Shown here piece by piece: positions 25,113-34,185 of a stretch of DNA of 60,470 bases. Both the position numbers and the translations under genes were made by a program. The DNA comes from Zestomonas carbonaria. Its GTDB lineage: Bacteria > Pseudomonadota > Gammaproteobacteria > Pseudomonadales > Pseudomonadaceae. The stretch covers positions 1 to 60,470 of the forward strand of contig NZ_CAJFCI010000074.1 in assembly GCF_904061905.1 (NCBI RefSeq), written 5' to 3'. Within the stretch, counting starts at the first letter, position 1. Every line of letters begins with the position of its first letter. The notes beneath the pieces were generated by a model. It was given only the letters and a program-made list of their open reading frames with translations, was not told the origin of the DNA and made no database searches.

Positions 25113-26627
25113 ATGCAGATACCACGCATCGAGCATTTCATCGCCGGCGGTGCCCTGGCGCCGGCTGGCGGCCAGTACCTGGAGGTGCACAATCCCGCCA
25201 CGGGCGAGGTCATCGCGGAGGTAGCCGCCGGCAGCGCGGCGGACCTCGACCGGGCCGTCGCCGCGGCCCAGGCGGCGGCCGCCGACCCGGCCTGGCGCGA
25301 CATGCCCGGCGAGCAGCGCGCCACGCTGCTCCATGCCCTGGCCCAGCGCCTGTACGCCCATGCGGAGGAACTGGTCTACCTCGAGTCCATCAGTTCGGGG
25401 GGCACGGTCAGCCGCATCGCCGGCCTGGATCTGCCGGCGGCCCTCGACATCTGCTGGACCATGGCCGGGATCGTCAAGGATTATCCCTTCGTCGAGAACC
25501 TGCCGGCACGCCCGCTGCCCGAGCTGACCCACGGCCAGGTGGTGAAGGAGCCAATCGGTGTCTGCGGCCTGATCACCGCCTGGAACTTCCCGCTGCTGCT
25601 GTTGCTGGCCAAGACCATCCCGGCCCTGGCGGCGGGCAACGCGGTGGTGGTCAAGCCGTCCGAACTGACGCCGCAGACCACCGCTCGCTTCGCCGAGATC
25701 ACCGCCGACCTGCTGCCGCCCGGGGTGTTCAATGTGGTTCACGGCCATGGCCACGAGGTGGGTGCGGCGATGAGCCGGCATCCGGATATCGGCAAGATTT
25801 CCTTCACCGGCTCGAGCCGTGTCGGCAAGTTGATCCAGGTGGCCGCCGCCGAGACCTGCAAGCGCGTCACCCTGGAACTGGGTGGCAAGGGCGCGGCCAT
25901 CGTGCGGCCCGACGCGGATCTCAATCTGGTGGCTTATGGTGCCCTGTTCGGCGTGATGCTGAACGCCGGGCAGATGTGCGAGTCGGGAACCCGCCTGATC
26001 GTCCACAAGTCCATCGAGCAGCCGCTGCTCGCCGCCCTGGCGGAAACCGCCGCGCGCCTTGCGGTGGGCAACCCGCTGGATCCGGCGACCTCGGTTGGCC
26101 CACTGTCCAGCGTTGCCCATGGCGAGAAGGTCCTCGACTACATCCGCCTGGCCCTCGACGAGGGCGCGCACCTGGTCTGCGGCGGCGAGCGGGTCCAGGT
26201 GCCAGGCTGCGAGGGCGGGCTGTTCATCGCCCCCACGGTGCTGGCCGGGACGAACAACCGGATGAAGGCCGCCCGCGAGGAAATCTTCGGCCCGGTGCTG
26301 GTGGTGATGACCTACGAGGATGACGAGGAGGCCATCGCCCTTGCCAACGACAGCCCCTATGGCCTGTCTGCCGGCGTCTGGACCGCCGACCTGGTGGTGG
26401 CGCAGCGGATGTCGCGCCGCCTGCAGGCCGGTTCGGTGTGGATCAACGACTGGCACGCCATCCGTACTGACGCGCCCTTCGGTGGCTACAAGGAGAGCGG
26501 CTATGGCCGCGAGTTCGGGATTGCCGGTCTGGAAAGCTTCCTGGAGACCAAGACCGTGATCACCGCCTTCCAGCGCGATCCCCATGCCAAGCCGCTGTAC
26601 GGCCTGCTGCACACACAGCGGGCCTGA
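25113..26627 (+). CDS. NAD(P)-dependent aldehyde dehydrogenase
   Basis: 504 residues from the ATG at 25113, which has AGGAG at good spacing; the open frame upstream is a shadow of the acyl-CoA dehydrogenase gene. The catalytic set is complete: Asn158 in AWNFP, Glu255 in LELGGKG, and nucleophile Cys289 in GQMCESG. The NAD site is seen in FTGSSRVGK, and the C-terminal PFGGYKESGYGRE is typical. It would oxidise an aldehyde to the acid that the nearby ligase can activate. The true substrate cannot be read from sequence. Confidence 0.94.
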   Translation: MQIPRIEHFIAGGALAPAGGQYLEVHNPATGEVIAEVAAGSAADLDRAVAAAQAAAADPAWRDMPGEQRATLLHALAQRLYAHAEELVYLESISSGGTVSRIAGLDLPAALDICWTMAGIVKDYPFVENLPARPLPELTHGQVVKEPIGVCGLITAWNFPLLLLLAKTIPALAAGNAVVVKPSELTPQTTARFAEITADLLPPGVFNVVHGHGHEVGAAMSRHPDIGKISFTGSSRVGKLIQVAAAETCKRVTLELGGKGAAIVRPDADLNLVAYGALFGVMLNAGQMCESGTRLIVHKSIEQPLLAALAETAARLAVGNPLDPATSVGPLSSVAHGEKVLDYIRLALDEGAHLVCGGERVQVPGCEGGLFIAPTVLAGTNNRMKAAREEIFGPVLVVMTYEDDEEAIALANDSPYGLSAGVWTADLVVAQRMSRRLQAGSVWINDWHAIRTDAPFGGYKESGYGREFGIAGLESFLETKTVITAFQRDPHAKPLYGLLHTQRA

Positions 26628-26653
26628 GTGCGAATCCAGAGGAGCTGAGACTG

Positions 26654-27853
26654 ATGTCGAATACAGGTTACTTCCACTACTGGATGCGCACTCAGGTGCA
26701 CTGTGCCGCCGGTGCGCTGGTGCGGGTACCGGCTCTGCTGCAGCAACTGGGCGGTAAGCGCGTGCTGCTGCTGGGCAGTGCCGGCGTGCGCCGCGCCGGC
26801 CTGCTCGAACGCCTGGAGGCCGTCTTCGCGGCCAACCGGGGCGGTGGCCAGGCGGAGCTGGCCGGGGTGATCGAGTGCATCGAATCCGGTGTCTCGGCCG
26901 CCGCTATCAACCAGGCGCTGGCCCGGGCCCGCGAACTGGGGACGGACTGCATCGTCGCTCTGGGCGGCGGCAGCGTGCAGGATGTCGCCAAGGCCGTGAA
27001 GTACGCGCTGGCCCACGGCCTGGCCGATATCCAGGATGCGCTGCTGGGCGGCATCCGCCTGGAAACCAGCCCGCCGGAGGGGCTCCTGGGCATTCCGCAC
27101 ATTGCGATACCGACGCTGGCCGGCGGCGGTGCCGAGGTGAGCAATACCGCGGTGATCCGCTGCGAACGCCTCGGTGGCCTGCGGGCACTGCTGAGGGCGC
27201 CTGGCCTGGAGGCGGACATCGCCGTGCTCGACCCGCAACTGACCGTCGGCCTGTCCCGTTCGCTCACCGCCGCCGCAGGCATGGAGGCACTGGCCCAGGC
27301 CCTGGAGGTGGTCGCCAGCACGGGCAGCAACCATCTCAGCGACGCCAATGCCTTCGCCGCCGTCGCCCTGATCGACTGCTGGCTGGAGGCGGTGGTCAAC
27401 GAACCGGGCAACCTGGATGGCCATGGCGCGCTGCTCCAGGCCAGCACCCTGAGCGGGGTGGCGCGGACCAACGTCCTCGGCGCGATGCCGGTGCACAACT
27501 GCGCCTGTGCCCTGGCATCGCTGTACGACATTCCCCTCGGCCAGTTGAAGGGTGCATTGTTACCGGTGGTGCTGGAGGTGCTGCGCGACTTCTACCGGCC
27601 GGTGGCCTGGCGCCTGGCGCGCGCCTTCGGCATCCCGACCACGGGACGCAGCGCCGACGAGACCCTGGACCAGGTCATCGCGCGGCTGCGCATCCTGCTG
27701 GATGAGATCGGCATGCCGTGGGCCATTCCCGGCCTGCCGCAAGGCGAGATGGAGCGGATCGTCCAGGCCGTGTCCGTCGATCCGGCCGCGATGTTCTGCC
27801 GGATGTCGCCGGCGCAGATCGAGGCGATCATTGCCAAGGTGGCAGGAACCTGA
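26654..27853 (+). CDS. Iron-containing alcohol dehydrogenase-like protein with degenerate metal site
   Basis: 399 residues. The N-terminal nucleotide domain has the family motif GGGSVQDVAKAVK (104-116) and IPTLAGGGAEVSNTAVI in the usual place. The metal ligands are mostly changed. The helix normally reading GxDAxxHAxE is GMEALAQALE, giving Glu211 for Asp and Gln215 for His. His281 of the next motif is kept, but the His of the terminal PHG is Leu295 (YDIPLGQ). The neighbouring second His is Cys. Iron or zinc binding is therefore doubtful; it could use another cofactor or mechanism, or be non-catalytic. It lies 26 bases after the aldehyde dehydrogenase and is intact, so it is probably maintained by selection. 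Confidence 0.82.
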   Translation: MSNTGYFHYWMRTQVHCAAGALVRVPALLQQLGGKRVLLLGSAGVRRAGLLERLEAVFAANRGGGQAELAGVIECIESGVSAAAINQALARARELGTDCIVALGGGSVQDVAKAVKYALAHGLADIQDALLGGIRLETSPPEGLLGIPHIAIPTLAGGGAEVSNTAVIRCERLGGLRALLRAPGLEADIAVLDPQLTVGLSRSLTAAAGMEALAQALEVVASTGSNHLSDANAFAAVALIDCWLEAVVNEPGNLDGHGALLQASTLSGVARTNVLGAMPVHNCACALASLYDIPLGQLKGALLPVVLEVLRDFYRPVAWRLARAFGIPTTGRSADETLDQVIARLRILLDEIGMPWAIPGLPQGEMERIVQAVSVDPAAMFCRMSPAQIEAIIAKVAGT

Positions 27854-27918
27854 GCCCACGCCCTTCTCCAAGGACCAAGCCAAGAACAAGAAGCGACACA
27901 GATATCCCAGGAGATCCC

Positions 27919-29478
27919 ATGTATTTCACCCAACCCCTGCACCGTAACGTCCAACACTCTCCCGACCGGCTGATGACGATCCATGGCGAACGCAGACACA
28001 GCAACCGCCAGTTCGTCGAGCGGGTGGCGCGGCTTGCCGGCGCCCTGCGCCGCCTGGGGCTGGAGCGCGGCGACAGGGTCGCCATGCTTTCGCTCAACTC
28101 GGACCGCTACCTCGAATACTGCTTCGCGGTGCCCTGGGCCGATGGCGTGCTCAATCCGTGCAACATCCGCTGGAGCGAAAAGGAAAACGCCTACGCCCTG
28201 GAAGATTCTGGCACTTCTATCCTGTTCGTCGACGAGACCTTCAAGGGCGTGGCGACTGGCTTGCGCACGGCGGTCGAATCGATCCGCCACGTCATCTACA
28301 CCGGCGACGACGCGGTACCGGAGGGCATGCTCGACTACGAGGCGCTGCTCGCCGAAAGCGAACCGATCGAAGATGCCCGAAGGGGCGGCGAGGACCTCCT
28401 GGGGATTTTCTACACCGGTGGTACCACGGGGTTCCCCAAGGGCGTGATGCTCAGTCACCGGTCCTTCTGGAGCAGCCAGATCGCCCTGGCCACCGAGCCG
28501 TTCTTCCTGCCGGAGGAGACCATGCTGCGGGTGGCGCCCATGTTCCACCTGGCCGACATGGCCATCGGCTATGCCATGACGCTGTTGAACCACACCCATG
28601 TGATCCTGCCGTCGTTCAATCCGGTGGACGTGGCCGCCGCGATCCAGCGGCACCGTGTCGGGATGGCGCTGTTGGTGCCGACCATGGTGCAGATGCTGGT
28701 CAGCCACCCGGAGGTGGGGCGCCATGATCTGTCTTCGCTGCGCCTGTTGGTGTACGGCGCATCGCCGATCCAGGAACAGCTCCTCCACGACCTGCAGGCG
28801 AATCTGCCGCACCTGCTGTTGTGCCAGGCCTACGGCCAGACCGAGATGGGCCCGCTGATCTCCTTGCTCGGTCCGGACCAGCACACCCCCGAGGCGGCCG
28901 CCCGGGGCATGCTGCGCTCCTGCGGCCGTCCCGGCCGGGCGCTGGAAGTGCGCATCGTCGATGGCGAAGGACGGGAAGTGCCGCGCGGCACCGTCGGCGA
29001 GATCGCCGTGCGCGGCCCCAACGCCATGCAGGGCTACTGGAACAAGCCCGAGCAGACCAGGGCGGTGCTGCGTGGCGATGGCTGGCTGCTCACCGGCGAT
29101 GGCGCCTACATGGACGAGAACGGCTACCTGTTCATCGTCGACCGGGTCAAGGACATGATCGTTTCAGGGGGCGAGAATGTGTTTTCGGCGGAAGTGGAAA
29201 ACGCCCTGGCCAGCCATCCGGACGTCGCCATGTGCGCGGTCATCGGCATTCCCAGCGAGGAGTGGGGCGAAGCCGTGCATGCGGTAGTGGTGGCCAAGCC
29301 GGGCTGTACGCCGTCCGCCGAGGAACTGCTTGCCCATTGCAGGGCGCGCATCGCCGGATACAAGACGCCGAAGAGCCTGGAGTTCCGTAGCGAGCTGCCG
29401 CTCTCCGGTGCCGGCAAGGTGCTCAAGACCGAACTGCGTGCGCCCTTCTGGAAGGGCAAGTCGCGCAGCGTCGCCTGA
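27919..29478 (+). CDS. Acyl-CoA ligase (AMP-forming, fatty-acid--CoA ligase family)
   Basis: 519 residues from the ATG at 27919, preceded by AGGAG; the longer frame to 27718 runs through the ADH-like gene. The AMP-binding signature YTGGTTGFPKGVMLSH is at about 173-188, followed by AYGQTEMGPLISLLG and the adenylation hinge TGDGAYMDENGYLFIVDRVKD (shortened here: TGDGAYMDENG, VDRVKDMI). The catalytic Lys is in SGAGKVLKTEL near the C-terminus. It activates a carboxylic acid to its CoA thioester and so links the aldehyde dehydrogenase with beta-oxidation. A terminator follows at 29546. Confidence 0.93.
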   Translation: MYFTQPLHRNVQHSPDRLMTIHGERRHSNRQFVERVARLAGALRRLGLERGDRVAMLSLNSDRYLEYCFAVPWADGVLNPCNIRWSEKENAYALEDSGTSILFVDETFKGVATGLRTAVESIRHVIYTGDDAVPEGMLDYEALLAESEPIEDARRGGEDLLGIFYTGGTTGFPKGVMLSHRSFWSSQIALATEPFFLPEETMLRVAPMFHLADMAIGYAMTLLNHTHVILPSFNPVDVAAAIQRHRVGMALLVPTMVQMLVSHPEVGRHDLSSLRLLVYGASPIQEQLLHDLQANLPHLLLCQAYGQTEMGPLISLLGPDQHTPEAAARGMLRSCGRPGRALEVRIVDGEGREVPRGTVGEIAVRGPNAMQGYWNKPEQTRAVLRGDGWLLTGDGAYMDENGYLFIVDRVKDMIVSGGENVFSAEVENALASHPDVAMCAVIGIPSEEWGEAVHAVVVAKPGCTPSAEELLAHCRARIAGYKTPKSLEFRSELPLSGAGKVLKTELRAPFWKGKSRSVA

Positions 29479-29545
29479 TCCCTCCCTGCGCGCCGCCCCG
29501 CAGGCCTCCTGCCTGCGCGGGCGCACCCGCGCGTTCATTTCGCTG

Positions 29546-29566
29546 AGCGGGCTGCGGCCCGCTTTT
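29546..29566 (+). terminator. Terminator after the acyl-CoA ligase gene
   Basis: AGCGGGC-TGCG-GCCCGCT is a perfect 7-bp stem followed by TTT, 68 bases after the ligase stop codon. It separates the ligase operon from the envelope-protein genes downstream. Confidence 0.7.
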
Positions 29567-29750
29567 CGCGCTTTCCCTCCTGGCACCCGTCCGGCTGGCG
29601 TCGTGGCCGGCTCCATGTCTGCCTTCGACGTCGCGGGGAATCCGTAGAGGCTGGCTTGCCAGCGAATGGCGCCCCTGCACGCTCCCTGGCCCGATGGCGA
29701 GCCCCTGGCAACGGCTACTGCGGGCAGCCCGCCACATTCACCACCCCTTC

Positions 29751-29775
29751 GCCCCCTCTCTCGTTGGGAGGGGGC
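29751..29775. repeat. REP-like palindrome, copy 2
   Basis: GCCCCCTCTC (29751-29760) and GGGAGGGGGC (29766-29775) form a 10-bp stem with one mismatch. It is related to the palindromes at 23825 and 49865. Confidence 0.6.
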
Positions 29776-29905
29776 AAGTCGGGCGCGGAGCAGTTTACTA
29801 ACCCTGCCAACCACCACCGGCTCCGGATCGTCAGGGAGGGGCCGCTCGCCGAGGACGGGGTTGGCAGCTCCCCCAACGAATCGGGTCCATCAAGGGAAGT
29901 ACACA

Positions 29906-31786
29906 ATGACAAGAATAACTTCTGCACAAGCCGGCTTCGCCCGCCACGCGCTGGGCCGGGCCGTCCTGTTGGGCATGCTCGGCGGCACCGCCGGATATGC
30001 CCAGGCATTCAATTTCGAAACCGAGAGCGGCTGGTCCGGGAGCCTGGACACCACGCTGTCGCTGGGCAGCAGTTGGCGCGCCGAGGCGCGCGACAACGAG
30101 TTGTACAGCCGCCTCGACGGCCAGGTGATCGGCAAGAACGACGGGCTCGGTGGCTCCAACACCGATGGAGGCAACCTCAACTACGATCGTGGCGACCGCT
30201 TTTCCACCATTGCCAAGATCCTCACCGAGTTCGAGATGAGCAAGGGCGAGATGGGCGGGTTGCTGCGCATCAAGGGCTGGTACGACCAGGCCCTGGAAGA
30301 TGAAGACGTGTACTTCGGCAACCAGGCCAACGGTTACCGGCGCAAGCCGCTGTCCGACGATGGTTTCGAGGACCTGCAGAAGAACAAGGGCGTGTTCCTG
30401 CTCGATGCCTATGTCTACGACACCTACTACCTGGCCGATCGCCCGTTGCAGGTGCGTCTCGGCCGCCAGGTGGTGAACTGGGGCGAGAGCCTGTTCGTCC
30501 AGGGTGTCAACCAGATCAACCCGCTGGATGTGCCGTCCCTGCGTCGTCCTGGCACCGAGATCAAGGAAGCGCTGCTGCCGGTGTGGATGATCTCCGGCAA
30601 CTTCGGCCTCAGCGAAGGGCTGTCCCTGGAGGCCTTCTACCAGTTCAAGTGGGAGCCCACCGCCATCGAGGGCTGTGGCAACTACTGGTCGGTCACCGAG
30701 ACCATCATCTCCACCCACCCGGGTGGTTGCACCATGGCTACCTCCCTGCCCAACGTGAGCAACCCGGTGGGCTTCCGCAGCGGTTCCAGCCTGCCCCTGT
30801 CCAAGGGCAAGGACGCCAAGGACTCGGGGCAATGGGGCCTGGCACTGCGTTACCTGGTCGAGTCGATCGACACCGAGGTCGGCCTCTACGCCATGAACAT
30901 CCATGCGCGCACGCCGAACGTCTCGGCGCAGAGCGGCAACTGGGGCGCCATCCCGGTGGGCGTGGCGGGGCGCGGGGCACCGTTCATCAACCCGATCCAA
31001 CTGCACCAGGACCTGCCGTTCGGCGCCACCTCCACGAGCGCCTTCTGGGAGTATCCGGAGAACATCCGGCTGTACGGCCTCAGCGCCGCCACCACCCTGG
31101 CCGGCTGGTCGGTCGGTGCCGAACTGAGCTACTCGCCGAACGTTCCGGTACAGCGCAACGGCAACGACGTGCTTGCCGCCGTCCTGCAGGGCGTGGGACC
31201 GGTGGGCGCGCAGGCCGTCGCGCTGGGCCAGGACGCCTACCTGCGTGGCTATGATCGCTTCGAGAAGACCCAACTGCAGATCAACGGCATCAACCTGTTC
31301 TCCAACGTGCTGGGCGCGTCCAGCCTGCAGGTGGCCGCCGAGATCGCCTTCCAGTGGAACGACGTACCCCAGGGCGACGACGACATCCGCTATGGCCGCG
31401 CCTTCATATTCGGCAACGGCTCCCACCCAACCTACGGCGGCAACACTTGCGGCGCCCGCAACCCGCAGCCGTCCGGCTGCAAGGACCAGGGCTACATCAC
31501 CGACTTCGCCTGGGGCTACCGCGTGCGCGGCCAACTGGAGTACCCGGACCTGTTCGGCATCGGCGTCGCCACCTACCCGAGCCTGTTCATCGGCCAGGAC
31601 ATCGATGGCGTGTCGCTGGATGGCCAGTTCAACGAGGGCCGCTTCACCGTCGGCACCGGGGTGCGCTTCGACTACCTGAAGAAGCACAGCCTGGAGTTCA
31701 ACTACGTCACCTTCAACAACGACGCCGAATACGACCCGCTGCGTGACCGTGACTACTACTCGGTCAACTACAGCTACAAGTTCTGA
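29906..31786 (+). CDS. DUF1302 family outer-membrane protein
   Basis: 626 residues from the ATG at 29906 with AAGGGAAG upstream. A signal peptide ends near residue 34 (cleavage after AQA, before FNFETESG). The mature protein has the DUF1302 pattern: GSLDTTLSLGSSWR at the start, RLGRQVVNWGESLFVQGVNQI with LDVPSLRRPG, many alternating aromatic strands, and a terminal strand YYSVNYSYKF ending in Phe, as expected for a beta-barrel. It contains three Cys-bearing loops (EGCGNYW, PGGCTMA, NTCGARNPQPSGCKD). It is the first of four genes that look like one envelope system; the next gene starts 13 bases later. Proteins of this family are often encoded near catabolic genes; function is unproven. Confidence 0.88.
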   Translation: MTRITSAQAGFARHALGRAVLLGMLGGTAGYAQAFNFETESGWSGSLDTTLSLGSSWRAEARDNELYSRLDGQVIGKNDGLGGSNTDGGNLNYDRGDRFSTIAKILTEFEMSKGEMGGLLRIKGWYDQALEDEDVYFGNQANGYRRKPLSDDGFEDLQKNKGVFLLDAYVYDTYYLADRPLQVRLGRQVVNWGESLFVQGVNQINPLDVPSLRRPGTEIKEALLPVWMISGNFGLSEGLSLEAFYQFKWEPTAIEGCGNYWSVTETIISTHPGGCTMATSLPNVSNPVGFRSGSSLPLSKGKDAKDSGQWGLALRYLVESIDTEVGLYAMNIHARTPNVSAQSGNWGAIPVGVAGRGAPFINPIQLHQDLPFGATSTSAFWEYPENIRLYGLSAATTLAGWSVGAELSYSPNVPVQRNGNDVLAAVLQGVGPVGAQAVALGQDAYLRGYDRFEKTQLQINGINLFSNVLGASSLQVAAEIAFQWNDVPQGDDDIRYGRAFIFGNGSHPTYGGNTCGARNPQPSGCKDQGYITDFAWGYRVRGQLEYPDLFGIGVATYPSLFIGQDIDGVSLDGQFNEGRFTVGTGVRFDYLKKHSLEFNYVTFNNDAEYDPLRDRDYYSVNYSYKF

Positions 31787-31799
31787 TGAGGAAACCGGC

Positions 31800-33158
31800 A
31801 TGAAAACAATAACGATGCGCCGCAGCCCCCTGGCCCTGGCCCTGGTGGTTACGATGATGGCCAGCGCCGGCAATGCCTGGGCCAAGCTGACCCCCGAAGA
31901 GGCAGCGCGGCTGGGGAATGACCTGACGCCTGTCGGGGCCGAGAAGGCCGGCAATGCCGATGGCAGTATCCCGGCCTGGGACGGTGGCCTCACTGAACCG
32001 CCGGCCGGCTGGACTCCGGCCATGGGGTATGTGGACCCCTTCCCGGAGGACAAGCCCCAGGTGGTGATCAGTGCGGCCAATGCCGAGCAGTACAAGGACA
32101 AACTGACCCCCGGCACCCTGGCGCTGCTGAAGAAGTACGACAACTTCAGGATGCCGGTCTACCAGACCCGGCGTACCGCCGCGCTGCCCACCGCCGTCAC
32201 CGACACGGCCAAGGCCCAGGCCACCCAGGTGGAGCTGCAGGGTTTTGGCCTGAGCAACCTGAACGGTTCCAACATTCCCTTCCCGATCCCGAAGAATGGC
32301 CAGGAGGCGATCTGGAACCACCTGGTGCGCTATATGGGGGGCGGCCTGGACCGCACCTACCACTGGTTCCCGGTGCGCAGTGGTGGCGACTCGTACAAGG
32401 TGGGTTTCCGCGAGTACCGTGTCTACGACCAGAACATGGATCGTCGCGAGGACAACCGCCTGTTCAACATCCTCGGCTACTTCCTCGAACCGGCGACCCT
32501 GCAGGGCACCGTGTATCTGGTCAAGGAGCCGGTGGACCAGGTCAAGGAGGCGCGTTCGGCGTGGATCTACAACTCCGGCGCGCGACGTGTGCGCCGTGCG
32601 CCCGACCTGGCCTACGACAACGTCAGCGACGGCACCGAGAGCATGCGCGTGACCGACCAGTACGACGGCTACAACGGCGCACCGGACCGCTACGAGTGGA
32701 AGCTGGTGGGCAAGCAGGAGCTCTATGTGCCGTACAACGCCTACAAGCTCTCGGACAAGTCGCTGAAGTACGCCGACATCCTGCAGAAGGGCACCATCAA
32801 CGCCGACCTGATGCGTTATGAGCTGCACCGCGTCTGGGTGGTCGAAGGCACCCTGAAGACCGGCCAGAAGCACATCTACGGCAAGCGCGTGATGTTCCTC
32901 GACGAAGACAGTTGGACCGTGCTGGAAGAGGATGCCTACGACACCCGTGGTCAACTGTGGCGTGTCGGCGTGCATCCGCTGATCCAGTTCTACGACGCCG
33001 GCCTGCCCTGGTATCGCGCCAACATCTGGCACGACCTGTCCAACGGCAACTATCTGGTGGCCGGCCTGGACAACGAGGTCAAGAAGCCCTGGAAGTTCGA
33101 CGTCAAGGGGCGCCAGGCCGAGTTCCAGCCGGACGCCCTGCGCCGAGCCGGCCACTGA
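31800..33158 (+). CDS. DUF1329 family periplasmic protein
   Basis: 452 residues from the ATG at 31800 with GAGGAAA upstream. A signal peptide ends at about residue 28 (NAWA before KLTPEEAARLG). Family features are the N-terminal DLTPVGAEKAGNADGSIPAW, AWIYNSGARRVRRAPDLAYD, and KQELYVPYNAYKLSDKSLK. DUF1329 has a LolB/LolA-like outer-membrane-lipoprotein-sorting fold, a half-barrel that holds hydrophobic ligands (family knowledge). DUF1302 and DUF1329 genes regularly occur side by side. Here it could ferry a lipid-like substrate between the outer-membrane protein and the RND transporter; that is inference. Confidence 0.9.
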   Translation: MKTITMRRSPLALALVVTMMASAGNAWAKLTPEEAARLGNDLTPVGAEKAGNADGSIPAWDGGLTEPPAGWTPAMGYVDPFPEDKPQVVISAANAEQYKDKLTPGTLALLKKYDNFRMPVYQTRRTAALPTAVTDTAKAQATQVELQGFGLSNLNGSNIPFPIPKNGQEAIWNHLVRYMGGGLDRTYHWFPVRSGGDSYKVGFREYRVYDQNMDRREDNRLFNILGYFLEPATLQGTVYLVKEPVDQVKEARSAWIYNSGARRVRRAPDLAYDNVSDGTESMRVTDQYDGYNGAPDRYEWKLVGKQELYVPYNAYKLSDKSLKYADILQKGTINADLMRYELHRVWVVEGTLKTGQKHIYGKRVMFLDEDSWTVLEEDAYDTRGQLWRVGVHPLIQFYDAGLPWYRANIWHDLSNGNYLVAGLDNEVKKPWKFDVKGRQAEFQPDALRRAGH

Positions 33159-33221
33159 GTACGTTGCACCTGACGGCGGCCCATCGTGGCCGCCCTTCCA
33201 ATAACAGGAAAGGAACAGCCA

Positions 33222-34178
33222 ATGACCCGTTTCGGCAAGCCGACTCATGCATTGCTGTGGGCGGCGTTCATCATGGTGGCCGGGTTTCGGGCCGAGGCAT
33301 CCGCTTCGGCCGGGGAACCGCTCAAGGTGGATCGCATCATCCTGCTCGATATCCAGCGAGCCGGTTCGCAGTTGTTCAGTGCCGGTGAGCACGGCTGGAT
33401 ACTCCGCTCGGACAACGACGGCGCTGATTGGGAGGCCGTGCGCACACCGGCGGATCGTACCCTGACCGGGCTGGCCTTCGGCGACGACCAGGTCGGCGTG
33501 GCCGTCGGCCATGGCGCCACCCTGTTGCGTACCGCTGACGGTGGCGCGACCTGGACTGCCATTCCCCTCGACGGCATCGGGCGCGACGCCCTGCTCGGCG
33601 TGACCTACCTGGGTGACCGACGCTTCGTGGCCTACGGATCCTTCGGACATTACCTGGAGTCGCTCGACGGCGGCCTCAGTTGGACGCGGCGGCAGATCCT
33701 GAACGAGGACTTCGACCGGCACATCGCCAAGGTACTCAGGGCCGGCGACCACCTGTTCCTGTTCGGCGAGTCCGGAACCCTGTTGCGTTCCGCCGATCTC
33801 GGCGCCAGTTGGGAGCAGTTGGAGTCCCCCTATGAAGGTTCCTTCTTCGGTGGCCTGGCGACCCCCGGCGGCACGCTCCTGGCCTTCGGCATGCGTGGCA
33901 GCCTCTACCGCTCGACCGATGCGGGGGCCAGTTGGGTGCCGGTGCCGCTGGACACCAGGGTGGCCCTGCAGGGCGGCCAGGTTCTGCCGGACGGCCGCAT
34001 CGTGCTGGTGGGCAACGCAGGCATGCTGGCGATCAGCGGCGACGATGGGCGCAGCTTCGTCCTGGGCAAGGCGGCCCGCGGCAGCCTCGCCCAGGTAGCG
34101 GCCGTGATGGAGGGCGTGCTTGCGGTGGGCGACAGCGGAATACAGGCGCTGAGCCTGACATCAGCGGCAGCGAATTGA
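33222..34178 (+). CDS. YCF48/BNR-type beta-propeller exported protein
   Basis: 318 residues from the ATG at 33222, with AAGGAA upstream. A signal peptide is predicted (about 1-29, ending AEASASA). The rest consists of repeated propeller blades, each with a GxxGWxLRSxDGGxxW-like end: GEHGWILRSDNDGADWEAV, GHGATLLRTADGGATWTAI, GSFGHYLESLDGGLSWTRR, GESGTLLRSADLGASWEQL and GMRGSLYRSTDAGASWVPV. This resembles the photosystem II assembly factor YCF48/Hcf136. In bacteria such genes lie beside RND transporters, where an accessory role is likely. It ends 7 bases before the transporter gene. Confidence 0.87.
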   Translation: MTRFGKPTHALLWAAFIMVAGFRAEASASAGEPLKVDRIILLDIQRAGSQLFSAGEHGWILRSDNDGADWEAVRTPADRTLTGLAFGDDQVGVAVGHGATLLRTADGGATWTAIPLDGIGRDALLGVTYLGDRRFVAYGSFGHYLESLDGGLSWTRRQILNEDFDRHIAKVLRAGDHLFLFGESGTLLRSADLGASWEQLESPYEGSFFGGLATPGGTLLAFGMRGSLYRSTDAGASWVPVPLDTRVALQGGQVLPDGRIVLVGNAGMLAISGDDGRSFVLGKAARGSLAQVAAVMEGVLAVGDSGIQALSLTSAAAN

Positions 34179-34185
34179 GGTTGAT

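Larger units (their letters stand above)
29479..29905. other. Intergenic region with two hairpins and a palindromic repeat
   Basis: 427 bases without a supported gene. It contains a 7-bp hairpin (CGCAGGC-CTCCT-GCCTGCG, 29499-29517), a terminator at 29546-29566 and a REP-like palindrome at 29751-29775. The last part carries the promoter region and an AAGGGAAG ribosome site for the DUF1302 gene. An open frame from 29666 crosses into that gene but codes for no recognisable protein before 29906. Confidence 0.6.

Noticed and set aside
29666..29905. An 80-residue N-terminal extension of the DUF1302 protein
   Set aside because: It would precede the signal peptide and covers repeat-bearing intergenic DNA; the ATG at 29906 has a good ribosome site.
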